Source of the DNA: Anaerolineales bacterium
GTDB taxonomy: Bacteria; Chloroflexota; Anaerolineae; Aggregatilineales; UBA2796
NCBI GenBank assembly: GCA_015075625.1
Contig: JABTTZ010000001.1
Coordinates: 248,001 to 312,000 of the forward strand
Direction of reading: 5' to 3'
DNA length: 64,000 nucleotides
Shown here: positions 19,564 to 28,370 of the stretch, one piece after another
How positions within the stretch are numbered: position 1 is the stretch's first letter
How the letters are laid out: every line of letters begins with the position of its first letter
Position numbers and translations under genes: made by a program
Notes under the pieces: generated by a model
What the model was told of the DNA's origin: nothing
Seen by the model: the letters and a program-made list of their open reading frames with translations, nothing else
Databases searched by the model: none

Positions 19564-19915
19564 CGAACATACCTTGCGCCATTGGGTTCGTTTCCCCTAT
19601 GGTTGGGCGTAGGGGCAGCGTTAGGGCGCTATGGTTAAGCCCCCTTGAGGTGATTATCCTTAGCGCGAGGGCTTGCCCCGCGCCGCCCTCCACCCCGTAT
19701 GTCGCCCGCCGCTACAAGGCTTGTCCGCAATGAGGTGAGCCTAAGAGAGTAGCCACGAGGGGTCTAAGCTCTGTTGGCAATGTCATTCTCGTAGGGGCGT
19801 CATGCCTTGCGCCCATCGCCGCCCGTGATCACCCACCGCTAAAGCAGCGGGCTAGGAGTAACCACCCCTTTGGGGCTTGCCCCCACCTCACCAAATCGTT
19901 TTGATGGTGCTTCGC
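19564..19915. other. Gene-free gap with short palindromic repeats
   Basis: I find no convincing gene in this 352-bp gap between convergent genes. It holds a GTAGGGGCG element (around 19792-19816) and, near 19840-19885, a mosaic with CACCGCTAAAGCAGCGGGCT and ACCCCTTTGGGGCTTG. Similar mosaics occur at 25786-25850 and 43957-44070. Confidence 0.5.
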
Positions 19916-22396
19916 CTACTTTGCACACTCTGCAACGTCCCACAGTTCAACTGTGCCAATCCTTTCGGCGCTTGCCGCCGCAAAGGTTTTCCGTGCCGCC
20001 GCCCATGCCAGATGGCTATAGCGTTCGGCAGGCAGCGTGCCGAGACGCTCTTTTGTATCAGTTTGCCATAGCCGCAGAACACCATCATCCCCTGTGGAGA
20101 CAAAACAGGGTTCGGTGGCACTCGCCGCAATGCGCAGATTCGTGATCGCGCTGAACAGGGAGGTATCGCGTATATCGATAAAGGTGAGAAATTCCCCGCG
20201 ATTTGACCAAATTTCAACGCGATCTTGGTAGGTCTCTACAACACTACGCTGTCCATCATGAACATAGGTGACACCGGTATAAGCAGGGGCAAGGTTGAAG
20301 GAAATATCTGCCTTAAGCAAGGCGTTTGTGCTGCCATCAAGCACCAAGAGTTTCGTTGCACCGGTGATCTGCGCCCCGCGTGCCACCGTCAGGGCGTAGC
20401 TATCCCACCCCCACGCGGCGCCCGTCACCGGATGGGTCGTTGAAATGCGCGTGAAACTGAGATCGCCTGTCTGCATATCCCATAGGTAGCGGCGGGCGCT
20501 GTCATCACCCACCAGCAGAAGGGGTTTTGTGGGGTGGGTAGCAAGCGCCGTCACACAGCCCAACCCTCGCTCTGTCAATGTACGCAGGGGGACTGCCGTC
20601 GCCGGATCAATGATCTGAATCGCCCCGCACAAACCGACGATTAAATAGCCGCGCCGATCCCACACCAGCGCACCCACTTTTGCATCAAAGGAGAGCGGAG
20701 AGCCGTGCAAAACTGCCGCTGCTGACCAGAGAGCGACCTCGCTTTCACTGGCTGTTGCCAGCCACTCTCCGGTTCGATCCCATGCCAAGGCGGAAATGGG
20801 GCTACGGTGTGCCTGAAAGATGTCCGTTTTTACCATCTGTGCGGTGGGCGTTAGGGGCGGGCGCCAAAACAACGTTGCGCCGTCTTGCGCCCCACCAACC
20901 AAAAGCGTCCCCGTCTGATCCCATGACAGCGAACGTAAATTGCGGGCGGCTGCCCCTAGCGAAAGCTGCCCAACAAGGAGCATCCGCTCCATCTCATAGA
21001 CATGAATCGTCTCTTGGCGTAAGACGGCAAGATATGTCCCAGTGGCGTTGAATTGCGCGAAACGGGCGGTGGGTAAATTCTCCGCCACAACAATAATTTC
21101 CTGCCCGCGTCCCACGTTGGCAACGTACACGTTTCCCGCGTTATTCGCTTCGCCAATCCACATGATCTGATTGCGGGCTGACCAACTGACGGCTGCAATG
21201 GCATCGCCCGTTGCCACGCCAATCGGGACGGCTTGGGGTCTCGCTTGGGAAACATCCCACGTGACAATCTGCTGGCGGGTTGGCCCCAACCGTAAGACTC
21301 CGGCAAGGGCGCTGCTCTGCGGATTCCACGAAAGATGGGTGACCTGATTTGTGCTGATCTCTTTGACCACTTTCCATGAGTTACCATCCGCCTCCCAAAG
21401 GTGAATGTTGCCCCGATCCCCCCCACTGGTGGCAAACCCTTGCCCATCGGGGCGCCACGCCACCGCCGCAAAACTGCCCATATCAAAGATGATGCGCGTT
21501 GTGTCCAGCATTTCCTCATGGGCGGCGGTCACATTCAGAATCAAGATATAGGGAGCATTAAAAACACCGACCAAGACATCCTCACTTGCCCCCGGACGCC
21601 ACGCCAGCCCGTTGATCGTTTCGGTGGACGTCAGAGGGCGGCGGGTGAGGATAACCGTCCCGGTTTCCGCCTCCATGATTGTTAGCAGCCCTTTGCGAGA
21701 GGCAAGGGCAAGGTGCTTTCCGCTAGGACTCCACAAAATATGGTCAATCGACTCGCTCGTTTGCCCGCTGAGTGTCTTAAAGGGAGTCAGGGAAGGGGCT
21801 GTTTCGGTGGGGGCAGCCGTCGCTGTTGGGGATTCTGTGGGAAATGCTGTGGGAATCGCCGTTGAGGGAGGGATATCTGTCGGTGCGACGGTGGGGGGCG
21901 GAGTCAGTTCGTAGGTGATGTCGCAAGTAAGATTGTTCCCACAGATGGCGCTAAAGCCAGTCTCGCTGTTGCGAATCTCCATCGTTGGCAGGACGGCGTT
22001 GTTTGCCACCCAAAATGCGCCGCTTGGGGGCAGCGGGATCGGGATGGTATTCCCCGCCGTGCATCTGTTTGGCAAAGGTGGCTGCGAGAGTCCTGTTTCA
22101 AAGCGAAAGCAGACGTTTGCCGGAAGTTGGCTGACATTTAAGGGGCGAATGTAGGCTTGCAAGGCTACATCGCCCTGAGGGGTGACGAAGGTTAAGCCAG
22201 CAAGAGAGACAATTCCGGTGGGGGAAGCGGGGAGAATCAGGACAAAGACATCCTGATCAGCGCGAATCTGTAACAGCACACTGGATGAATCGCCTTGCCC
22301 TTGTACAGGCTGTGAACCACGCCATGTCAACATAAGAACCATGTTGATGATGAGGAAGGTAATCCAACGTATCGTACGGCGCTGTGAAAATGACAT
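19916..22396 (-). CDS. Secreted or anchored WD40-type beta-propeller protein
   Basis: An 826-residue protein with an N-terminal membrane segment or signal peptide (about 8-32). A beta-sandwich-like region follows (35-165), then a Thr/Pro-rich linker (about 166-205), then WD40-like blades to the end. Repeated blade strands read 'VTHLSWNPQSSALAGV', 'ISALAWDRTGEWLATASES' and 'VTALATHPTKPLLLVGDD', each about 40-45 residues apart, enough for two propellers. Such proteins usually serve as binding platforms. No enzyme motif is visible. It is transcribed leftward, alone. Confidence 0.8.
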   Translation of the reverse strand: MSFSQRRTIRWITFLIINMVLMLTWRGSQPVQGQGDSSSVLLQIRADQDVFVLILPASPTGIVSLAGLTFVTPQGDVALQAYIRPLNVSQLPANVCFRFETGLSQPPLPNRCTAGNTIPIPLPPSGAFWVANNAVLPTMEIRNSETGFSAICGNNLTCDITYELTPPPTVAPTDIPPSTAIPTAFPTESPTATAAPTETAPSLTPFKTLSGQTSESIDHILWSPSGKHLALASRKGLLTIMEAETGTVILTRRPLTSTETINGLAWRPGASEDVLVGVFNAPYILILNVTAAHEEMLDTTRIIFDMGSFAAVAWRPDGQGFATSGGDRGNIHLWEADGNSWKVVKEISTNQVTHLSWNPQSSALAGVLRLGPTRQQIVTWDVSQARPQAVPIGVATGDAIAAVSWSARNQIMWIGEANNAGNVYVANVGRGQEIIVVAENLPTARFAQFNATGTYLAVLRQETIHVYEMERMLLVGQLSLGAAARNLRSLSWDQTGTLLVGGAQDGATLFWRPPLTPTAQMVKTDIFQAHRSPISALAWDRTGEWLATASESEVALWSAAAVLHGSPLSFDAKVGALVWDRRGYLIVGLCGAIQIIDPATAVPLRTLTERGLGCVTALATHPTKPLLLVGDDSARRYLWDMQTGDLSFTRISTTHPVTGAAWGWDSYALTVARGAQITGATKLLVLDGSTNALLKADISFNLAPAYTGVTYVHDGQRSVVETYQDRVEIWSNRGEFLTFIDIRDTSLFSAITNLRIAASATEPCFVSTGDDGVLRLWQTDTKERLGTLPAERYSHLAWAAARKTFAAASAERIGTVELWDVAECAK

Positions 22397-22601
22397 GGCG
22401 CAAACAGCTTTCTCTATACATCACCACGCAAAAGCATACCCAACAGCCGAGATAACAAGCAAGAACTGCGCCGTCTTGTGGCAAGCATTCCCCCTCTGAT
22501 GAGAGAATAATTAGACCATTTGAGTTATTGTCTTAGATTTTCCGTTCTATGTTAAACTGAGGGCGGTCAGCCACACAAACGAACCCAATAAAGGGGGCAG
22601 C

Positions 22602-22952
22602 ATGACTATGAATCAGGGTATCCAAACGATCATTTATCCGGTCAAGGATATTGCCCAAGCAAAGGCGCTCTACCGCGCCCTGTTAGGGGTAGCGCCCTAC
22701 ATGGACGAGCCGTATTACGTTGGGTTTACCGTTGGTGACCAAGATGTAGGCTTAGACCCCAATGGTCACAAGGCAGGGATAACCGCCCCGCTTGGGTACT
22801 ACCAGGTGAAGGATATTCAAGCGAGTTTGCAAGCACTTTTAGATGCAGGCGCCCAGTTGCAGCAAGGGATCAAGGATGTTGGTGGGGGGAAACTGACCGC
22901 CTCCGTGAAGGATTCTGATAACAACCTGATCGGGCTGATTCAAGTTCCCTAG
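22602..22952 (+). CDS. VOC (glyoxalase/bleomycin-resistance fold) family protein
   Basis: A 116-residue single-module VOC protein. Two beta-alpha-beta-beta-beta units can be seen: 'IQTIIYPVKDIAQAKALYRALLGV' at the N-terminus and 'YYQVKDIQASLQALLDAGAQL' in the second half, ending 'VKDSDNNLIGLIQVP'. The second-half Asp-Asp-Asn replaces the usual metal-binding Glu region, so catalysis is uncertain. ATG 22602 or 22608 could be the start. The substrate is unknown. Confidence 0.8.
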   Translation: MTMNQGIQTIIYPVKDIAQAKALYRALLGVAPYMDEPYYVGFTVGDQDVGLDPNGHKAGITAPLGYYQVKDIQASLQALLDAGAQLQQGIKDVGGGKLTASVKDSDNNLIGLIQVP

Positions 22953-22963
22953 TGGAAGGAATT

Positions 22964-22998
22964 GAAGGGGCGCATGGGATGCGCGGATGCGCCCCTTC
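22964..22998 (+). terminator. 12-bp hairpin downstream of the VOC gene
   Basis: A perfect stem GAAGGGGCGCAT (22964-22975) with ATGCGCCCCTTC (22987-22998) and an 11-nt loop, 12 bp past the stop. It has no T-run. The core GGGGCGCAT is shared with the hairpin at 3729. Confidence 0.5.
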
Positions 22999-23230
22999 GT
23001 GCATCGATGTTGCGACGCACGACAATGCTCCCGCCTGAAAGGGCATGATCCCAACGGCACGTCCCCTCAAAAACCTGTTCCCATTCACATCCTTTTTGGC
23101 ATCCCCATTGACACGCTTTTCAATTTGTTCTATCCTGTAAACAGAATGAAACAAAAATCTAACGCTGTGATGATCATGATAGCCGTGATCCAAACGACGG
23201 GATAAAGTCATCCCACCCTGTTCAAAGTAT

Positions 23231-23319
23231 GCCCGTGCCATATTCGGCAGGGCAATGAACCGCGTGGGCTGTTAAGCTGCCCTCGCCCCATCGCTTGGGC
23301 GGGGGCTTTTTGTTGTTTT
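23231..23319 (+). promoter_or_regulatory. Structured leader with attenuator-type terminator before the thrS operon
   Basis: A rho-independent terminator lies 38 bp upstream of the first gene of the thrS operon. Its stem pairs 23279-23288 with 23297-23306 (10 bp, one G-U), with an 8-nt loop, then TTTTTGTTGTTTT. An earlier hairpin (GGGC 23266-23269 with GCCC 23279-23282) uses the same bases as the 5' arm of the terminator, so the two cannot form together. A third stem (GCCC 23231-23234, GCC 23237-23239, with GGC and GGGC to 23253) lies upstream. This is the layout of an attenuator or riboswitch. The canonical T-box sequence is not present. The rest of 22999-23230 shows a GGGAT/ATCCC hairpin and no gene. 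Confidence 0.6.
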
Positions 23320-23356
23320 CAGACATCGTTGGTTAAGTAAAGGAGTATTGTGACGA

Positions 23357-23710
23357 ATGATTAACCGAATTTGGATTGAGCGCGAATATCGGACGGAAGG
23401 GGCTTCTGACCCTTACAACGGCATCACCGCTGTCGTGGTAGGGTTGGAGGAGAGCGGCTTATGGTCAGCCTCGTTTGCCACGCTGGATTACATCCGTCAG
23501 CAAATGACGTTGAACCGCGAGCTTGTCGCTGAGTCCCCGCTGATGGCGCCGGTGCGTTTTATGACGCTGGAGACACCCCATGTCATTGTGGATGATCTCC
23601 ACCCCGACACGATTGAAGATACGATTGATAACCTGATCACGATGGGGACGTTCGAGGGGATTTTCGTCCGCTGCGAGGATGTTTACTTCCTTCATGCGGT
23701 AAAGGGTTAA
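23357..23710 (+). CDS. Hypothetical protein, 117 aa, first gene of the thrS transcript
   Basis: I do not recognise the family. It is a soluble, acidic protein beginning 'MINRIWIEREYRTEGASDPYNG', with 'LETPHVIVDDLHPDTIEDTIDNLITMG' in the second half. Translation looks sound: AGGAG precedes the ATG. It lies between the attenuator-like leader and thrS, with the Thr-rich short reading frame 18 bp after its stop, so co-expression with thrS is likely. Confidence 0.6.
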   Translation: MINRIWIEREYRTEGASDPYNGITAVVVGLEESGLWSASFATLDYIRQQMTLNRELVAESPLMAPVRFMTLETPHVIVDDLHPDTIEDTIDNLITMGTFEGIFVRCEDVYFLHAVKG

Positions 23711-23728
23711 ATTCGGATAGGAGTAATC

Positions 23729-23794
23729 ATGACCGAACCTGATACGGATGGCACGGGTACGGGGACGCCCCTCCTTACTCGTCAGGGTGCGTGA
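23729..23794 (+). CDS. Thr-rich 21-residue reading frame, candidate leader peptide for thrS
   Basis: ATG 23729 has AGGAG at 23719-23723 (5-nt spacer). The predicted peptide is MTEPDTDGTGTGTPLLTRQG plus Ala: six threonines in 21 residues, by ACC, ACG (four times) and ACT codons. It ends 140 bp before the threonyl-tRNA synthetase start. Leader peptides rich in the cognate amino acid control amino-acid operons by attenuation, as in the E. coli thr operon. Whether this one is translated and regulatory is inference. A GC-rich imperfect hairpin follows at 23860-23882. Confidence 0.45.
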   Translation: MTEPDTDGTGTGTPLLTRQGA

Positions 23795-23934
23795 CGCTGA
23801 GCAGAGACGGAACGGCACAGCGCACCCCTCCACGCACGCCATTTCTGTCTCAAACAGCTTGCGGTGCGGTACACTCCCCGCCGCTTCGTCACCTATTTGC
23901 GAGTCACCATCAGACAGGACGGTCACGAGACCTC

Positions 23935-25722
23935 ATGCCCGAATTCAACCAACTCTATAAAATTCGCCATTCGCTAGCGCACATCATGGCGCAAGCTGTT
24001 CTTGAGATATTCCCCGACGGGCGCGTTGCCATTGGTCCGCCCATTGAGGACGGTTTCTACTACGATTTCAGTCTCCCCCGCGCACTGACAGAAGACGACC
24101 TCGCGGATATTGAGGCGCGGATGCGGAAGATCATCAAGGGCAAGTTCGATTTCATCCGCCGCGAGGTGAGCGCGGACGAGGCGAAACGCCTATTTGCCAA
24201 CCAACCCTTCAAAATCGAATTGATCGAGGGGCTGGAAAAAGGCGGCGTGGATGAGTATGGCGAGAAGTCGAACGACGCTCCGGTGATCAGCACCTACCGC
24301 CAAGATTCGTTTGAAGATTTGTGTCGCGGACCGCACGTCGCTAACAGCGGCGAGATTGCCCCCGACGCTTTCAAACTGATGAGCATTGCCGGGGCGTATT
24401 GGCGGGGCGATTCAGACCGCGAGCAACTTCAGCGCATTTACGGCACAGCGTGGGAATCGAAAGCGCAGCTTGAGGAATACCTCCGCCTTTTGGAGGAAGC
24501 ACGCCAGCGCGACCACCGCAAGATCGGCGTTGAGCTTGGCTTGTTCGCCTTCAGCCCATTGGTGGGGAAGGGCTTACCGCTCTGGAAACCACGCGGGGCG
24601 ATCCTGCGCGATACCCTTGAACGCTTCCTGCGCGAGAAACAAATCGAGGCGGGCTATTTGCCGGTTGTCACACCGCACATCGGCAAGATCGATCTCTACA
24701 AGACATCGGGGCATTACGTCACCTATCGGGACAGTATGTACAAACCCATTGATGTGGACGGCGAGGAGTTCATGCTCAAGCCGATGAACTGCCCGCACCA
24801 CATCGAAATCTTCAAGAGCGAACCGCGCAGTTTCCGTGATTTGCCCATTCGTTATGCCGAGTTCGGTGCAGTCTATCGCTATGAGCAGAGCGGCGAACTG
24901 ACAGGCTTAACACGGGTGCGCGGCTTCACTGTGGACGATGCCCACCTGTTCGTTCGCGAAGACCAAATCGAGCAGGAGTTCATCGGCGTTGTTGAACTGA
25001 TCCAATACGTGTTCAATGTCATGGGCTTTGCCGATTTCAAAGCGCGGATTGGCACACGCGACCCGAACAGCGATAAATATGTGGGCGATCCGGCGCTTTG
25101 GGAAAAGGCAACCAACGCGATCATCGCCGCTGCCGAAAAGGTTGGGCTTGCCTATTTCGTTGCCGAAGGCGAGGCTGCCTTCTACGGTCCGAAACTCGAT
25201 TTCATCTTCCGCGATGTGCTGAAACGGGAGTGGCAGTTGGGGACTGTACAGGTCGATTACCAGCTACCGCAGCGATTTGATCTGGACTATGTTGGCAGTG
25301 ATAACCAGATGCACCGTCCGGTGATGATTCACCGCGCCCCCTTTGGCAGCATGGAGCGCTTCGTTGGGATTCTGATCGAACACTTTGCCGGCGCGTTTCC
25401 GGTGTGGTTAGCGCCCATCCAAGCGGCGTTGATCCCCGTTGCCGATCGCCATATCGACTATCTTAACGGGGTGGCGAAAACCTTGCGTCAGGCGGGCATC
25501 CGCACCGAGGTGGACGGCGGCAAAGAGCGCATGAGCAACAAGATTCGCCAATGGCAAGGGCAAAAAGTCCCCTACATGCTCGTTGCTGGCGATAAGGATC
25601 AAGAGGCGGGGGGTATCTCCCTCCGGTTGCGAACAGGCGAAGACCTCGGCGCGATGTCCGTTGCCGACTTTGTGGCGTTGGCGTCCGGCGTGATCGAATC
25701 GAAATCGTTGGCGCTGCGCTAG
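23935..25722 (+). CDS. thrS: Threonine--tRNA ligase, without TGS domain
   Basis: Charges tRNA-Thr. This 595-residue protein starts at ATG 23935, directly with the second editing (SAD) domain: 'IRHSLAHIMAQAV', with the HxxxH and C-x-G-P-H ('LCRGPHV') editing residues. The N-terminal TGS domain of about 60 residues is missing. The class II core has motif 1-type 'GLPLWKPRGAILRDTLERF', motif 2 'YRYEQSGELTGLTRVRGFTVDDAH' and motif 3 'RAPFGSMERF', plus zinc ligands in 'MNCPHH'. The C-terminal anticodon-binding domain is complete. A longer in-frame extension to 23791 shows no TGS features, so I reject it. Confidence 0.95.
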   Translation: MPEFNQLYKIRHSLAHIMAQAVLEIFPDGRVAIGPPIEDGFYYDFSLPRALTEDDLADIEARMRKIIKGKFDFIRREVSADEAKRLFANQPFKIELIEGLEKGGVDEYGEKSNDAPVISTYRQDSFEDLCRGPHVANSGEIAPDAFKLMSIAGAYWRGDSDREQLQRIYGTAWESKAQLEEYLRLLEEARQRDHRKIGVELGLFAFSPLVGKGLPLWKPRGAILRDTLERFLREKQIEAGYLPVVTPHIGKIDLYKTSGHYVTYRDSMYKPIDVDGEEFMLKPMNCPHHIEIFKSEPRSFRDLPIRYAEFGAVYRYEQSGELTGLTRVRGFTVDDAHLFVREDQIEQEFIGVVELIQYVFNVMGFADFKARIGTRDPNSDKYVGDPALWEKATNAIIAAAEKVGLAYFVAEGEAAFYGPKLDFIFRDVLKREWQLGTVQVDYQLPQRFDLDYVGSDNQMHRPVMIHRAPFGSMERFVGILIEHFAGAFPVWLAPIQAALIPVADRHIDYLNGVAKTLRQAGIRTEVDGGKERMSNKIRQWQGQKVPYMLVAGDKDQEAGGISLRLRTGEDLGAMSVADFVALASGVIESKSLALR

Positions 25723-25741
25723 CCCTCATCCCCCTAACCCT

Positions 25742-25850
25742 CTTCTCCTGCAAGGAGAAGGGGGCATCAGAGCGTTATGCAAGCAGGGGTTTACAAGCCC
25801 CGCAGGGGTGGTTACCCTTAGCCGGACGCTTTAGCATCCGGCGTGATGGG
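25742..25850. repeat. Intergenic hairpin and palindromic mosaic after thrS
   Basis: CTTCTCCT (25742-25749) pairs with AGGAGAAG (25753-25760) and may end the thrS transcript. It is followed by AAGCCCCGCAGGGGTGG-type sequence and a GCCGGACGCTTTAGCATCCGGC hairpin around 25818-25839. This is the same style of mosaic as at 19840 and 43995. I see no gene before 25949. Confidence 0.45.
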
Positions 25851-25948
25851 GCGAATGACGCTATGGCGAATAACCCTATGCGGGGTAACCATTCTGAAAC
25901 AAAATAACCTCACAACTTACAAAGACTCTCTGCAAAAGGAACGGTACT

Positions 25949-26743
25949 GTGGTCGGGAGCGCCTTGCCCCATCTGACACTACACGATGTGACAAAAGCCT
26001 TCCCCAACCCCGTAGGCGGCGAGCAGCCCCTGTTGGCGTTGGCGGGAGTCACCTTCAACGCTGAACGGGGGCAGTTTTGCTGTCTGGTGGGGACAAGCGG
26101 CTGCGGAAAATCGACCCTTTTACGCCTGATTGCGGGGTTGATCCACGCCGATCAGGGTGAGATTCGGATCAACAATAGGCCCATCACCGCCCCCGGCGCA
26201 GATCGGGGAATGGTATTTCAGAGCTTCAACCTGCTCCCCTGGCGAACTGTGATTGGGAACATTGAGTACGGGATGGAAATGCTTGGCATTCCCCGCCCCG
26301 AACGCCGCGCCCGCGCCCAAACCTACCTTGAACGGGCGGGGTTGGCAGGCTTTGAGCGCTACCTCCCCGCCCAACTCTCCGGCGGGATGCAGCAGCGCGT
26401 TGGCTTGGCACGCGCCCTCGCCATAGAGCCGCAGATGCTCCTGATGGATGAGCCATTTGGGGCGCTGGATGCCCTGACGCGGGAGGCAATGCAAAGCGAT
26501 CTGATGCGCCTTTGGACGGCGACAGCGACGACGATGATCTTCGTCACCCACGATATTGAGGAAGCGGTCTTTTTAGCGGATACGGTTTTTGTCATGAGCG
26601 GGCGCCCCGGCGCAATAGCAGAGGCGATCCCCGTCCCTTTTCCGCGCCCGCGCCCCGATAATCTCCGGCACACCGCCGCCTTTGCCGCCCTGCGTGGGGA
26701 GGTAAGCCACGCCCTCCGCGCCGCAAACGAGGCAGTCTCGTGA
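25949..26743 (+). CDS. ABC transporter ATP-binding protein, NitT/TauT/ThiZ-like
   Basis: A 264-residue ATPase. Walker A is 'GTSGCGKST' (about 50-58), the Q-loop is in 'MVFQSFNLLPWRTV', the signature is 'LSGGMQQRVGLARAL', Walker B is 'MLLMDEPFGALD' and the H-loop is in 'FVTHDIEEA'. The nitrate/taurine/pyrimidine subfamily assignment comes from this signature and from the two partner permeases. GTG 25949 is the start, preceded by AAAAGGAAC. It overlaps the next permease by 4 bp (ATGA-type junction, 26740-26743). Confidence 0.9.
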   Translation: MVGSALPHLTLHDVTKAFPNPVGGEQPLLALAGVTFNAERGQFCCLVGTSGCGKSTLLRLIAGLIHADQGEIRINNRPITAPGADRGMVFQSFNLLPWRTVIGNIEYGMEMLGIPRPERRARAQTYLERAGLAGFERYLPAQLSGGMQQRVGLARALAIEPQMLLMDEPFGALDALTREAMQSDLMRLWTATATTMIFVTHDIEEAVFLADTVFVMSGRPGAIAEAIPVPFPRPRPDNLRHTAAFAALRGEVSHALRAANEAVS

Positions 26744-27525
26744 GCTATAGCGGGCTGATGAGTCCGGTACTGCGGGCGCGGCTGATCGTCTGGGGGGGGC
26801 TGCTCGTCCTTTGGGAAGTGGTCGCCCTTCAGCTAGGGGCATTTTTCCTCCCCCGTCCGGGCGAGGTTCTCATCGCCAGCGCCACCATCCTCTTTAATGG
26901 TGATATTCTGACCCTGGTGACAACCCTTCGTCAGATGGCGGGCGGCTTTGCCCTCGCCTGTTTTGTGGGCATTGGGCTTGGTGTGCTGATAGGCAGTTCT
27001 CGCTTGGCAGATGGCGTCCTCGGTATGTATGCGCGGGCGCTGTTTGTCATTCCCCTAGAGGCAATTTTGCCCTTTCTCATCCTGCTGGTGGGGACGGGGC
27101 TCCCCTACCGTGTCACTGTTGTGTTCCTGTTCGCCTTGTTCAGCATTCTCTTTAACACAGCGGCGGGTGTACGCAGTGTGAATCCCGCCCTGATCGAGAC
27201 CGCCGCCGCTTTCTGCGCCCCACGCCTTGCCGTGATTCGCACGGTGATCCTTCCGGCGGCGCTGCCCTATCTGCTCTCTGGGATGCGCATCGGCTTAGCG
27301 AACGCCTTCAAGGGGGCAATCATTGCCGAACTGTGGGTGATCGTGGGGACGGGGCGAAAACTGGTCGAATTGGGGACATCGCACCACCTCTCTGAGTATT
27401 TTGCCTTTATCGTGTGGATCGTCGGCATTGGCATCTTCTGCTACGAGGGGATGCGTCTCGTGGAGCGGCGGCTGACCTGCTGGAACAGGGTTGGAATGGC
27501 GCCTCGTCGGCGCGGTGTACAATGA
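26740..27525 (+). CDS. ABC transporter permease (1 of 2), NitT/TauT-like
   Basis: A 261-residue integral membrane protein using a GTG start overlapping the ATPase stop. Six hydrophobic helices are visible. The coupling loop ('LIETAAAFCAPRLAVIRTVILPAALPYLLSGMR', about residues 150-180) matches the EAA motif that docks on the ATPase. Its ATGA overlap with the next permease shows a tightly coupled operon. A binding protein is not encoded here; the one at 5798 belongs to the right family. Confidence 0.87.
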   Translation: MSYSGLMSPVLRARLIVWGGLLVLWEVVALQLGAFFLPRPGEVLIASATILFNGDILTLVTTLRQMAGGFALACFVGIGLGVLIGSSRLADGVLGMYARALFVIPLEAILPFLILLVGTGLPYRVTVVFLFALFSILFNTAAGVRSVNPALIETAAAFCAPRLAVIRTVILPAALPYLLSGMRIGLANAFKGAIIAELWVIVGTGRKLVELGTSHHLSEYFAFIVWIVGIGIFCYEGMRLVERRLTCWNRVGMAPRRRGVQ

Positions 27526-28271
27526 GCCGCTGGGTAATTTGGGCATTTCGCGCCCTCTCGGTGATCCTTCTCATCCTCGTTTGGGAATGGCAAGCGGCAC
27601 AGCCCCGTGCTTTTGCCTTCGCCTCGTTAGGAAAGGTCGTTTCGGCGTTGGTGAGCGGCATCACCTCTGGAGAGTTCTTCCGGGCGGCGGGCGGCACCCT
27701 GGGGACAATGCTGATCGGCTATCTGCTGGCGATTGTCATCGGCATCGTGCTTGGTTGTGCAGTCACCTTCTGGCGGTGGGGGGAATGGACGCTCCGCCCG
27801 CTGATCGACGCCCTGAATATCGCCCCCATTTCCATGTTCCTCCCGCTGATCGCACTCTATTTGGGGACAGGTGAGGTGGGGCGTGTGTTTGTCGTCTTTA
27901 TGTGGGCGGTGTTCACCATCTATGAGACGACCAGTGCCGGAATCAGCCAGACGCCGCCGACCCTTTTGGAAATGTCCCGTGCTTTTGGGGCGCGTCCCCT
28001 TCAGCGGTGGTGGACGGTGATCCTTCCAGCGGCGTTTCCCTCGCTGGCGGTGGGGCTGCGTTTGGCATTAGGACGCGCCTTTCGGGGGGCGCTCACAGCG
28101 GAACTACTCCTTTCGACGGCAAACTTAGGGAGCATCCTCACCGGGGCGAACACGCTCTACAACATCCCTCGGTTGTTGGCGGGGGTGCTGTTCATCACGA
28201 CGTTGGGGGTGCTTTTGCTGCGTGGGGCAGAGGGGCTGGAAAGGCGTGCGCTGCGGCGCTTTCGGGGGTGA
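27522..28271 (+). CDS. ABC transporter permease (2 of 2), NitT/TauT-like
   Basis: A 249-residue membrane protein. ATG 27522 overlaps the previous stop (ATGA), which I prefer to an earlier in-frame start at 27414. It has six helices and an EAA-type loop ('PPTLLEMSRAFGARPLQRWWTVILPAAFPSLAVGLR', about 145-180). Together with 26740 it would form the heterodimeric channel of one importer driven by the ATPase at 25949. Confidence 0.87.
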   Translation: MSRWVIWAFRALSVILLILVWEWQAAQPRAFAFASLGKVVSALVSGITSGEFFRAAGGTLGTMLIGYLLAIVIGIVLGCAVTFWRWGEWTLRPLIDALNIAPISMFLPLIALYLGTGEVGRVFVVFMWAVFTIYETTSAGISQTPPTLLEMSRAFGARPLQRWWTVILPAAFPSLAVGLRLALGRAFRGALTAELLLSTANLGSILTGANTLYNIPRLLAGVLFITTLGVLLLRGAEGLERRALRRFRG

Positions 28272-28292
28272 GAGAGAAATCATCCGAATGAA

Positions 28293-28322
28293 GGGCGGGC
28301 GTCCCCTAGTACGTCCCTACAA
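28293..28322. repeat. Dispersed palindromic intergenic element, copy D
   Basis: Read on the minus strand: TGTAGGGACGTACTAGGGGA followed by CGCCCGCCC. It is a diverged copy of the GTAGGG(G/A)CG element and lies between convergent genes. Confidence 0.4.
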
Positions 28323-28370
28323 CAAACGGGTCGGGATTGCGCAATAACTCCTCAACCCATACCTCCTCTG

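Noticed and set aside
20760-20790. GGTTCGATCCC, resembling a tRNA T-arm
   Set aside because: No acceptor or anticodon stem can be folded around it, and it lies inside the WD40-type gene.
23231-23319. T-box riboswitch before thrS
   Set aside because: Only an ACCGCG fragment is present; the UGGN bulge that pairs with tRNA and the AGUA stem I motif are not seen. Kept as an unassigned attenuator instead.
23791-23934. N-terminal extension of thrS
   Set aside because: The added residues (Thr/Pro/Ser/His-rich) do not resemble a TGS domain, and the editing domain begins right after ATG 23935.
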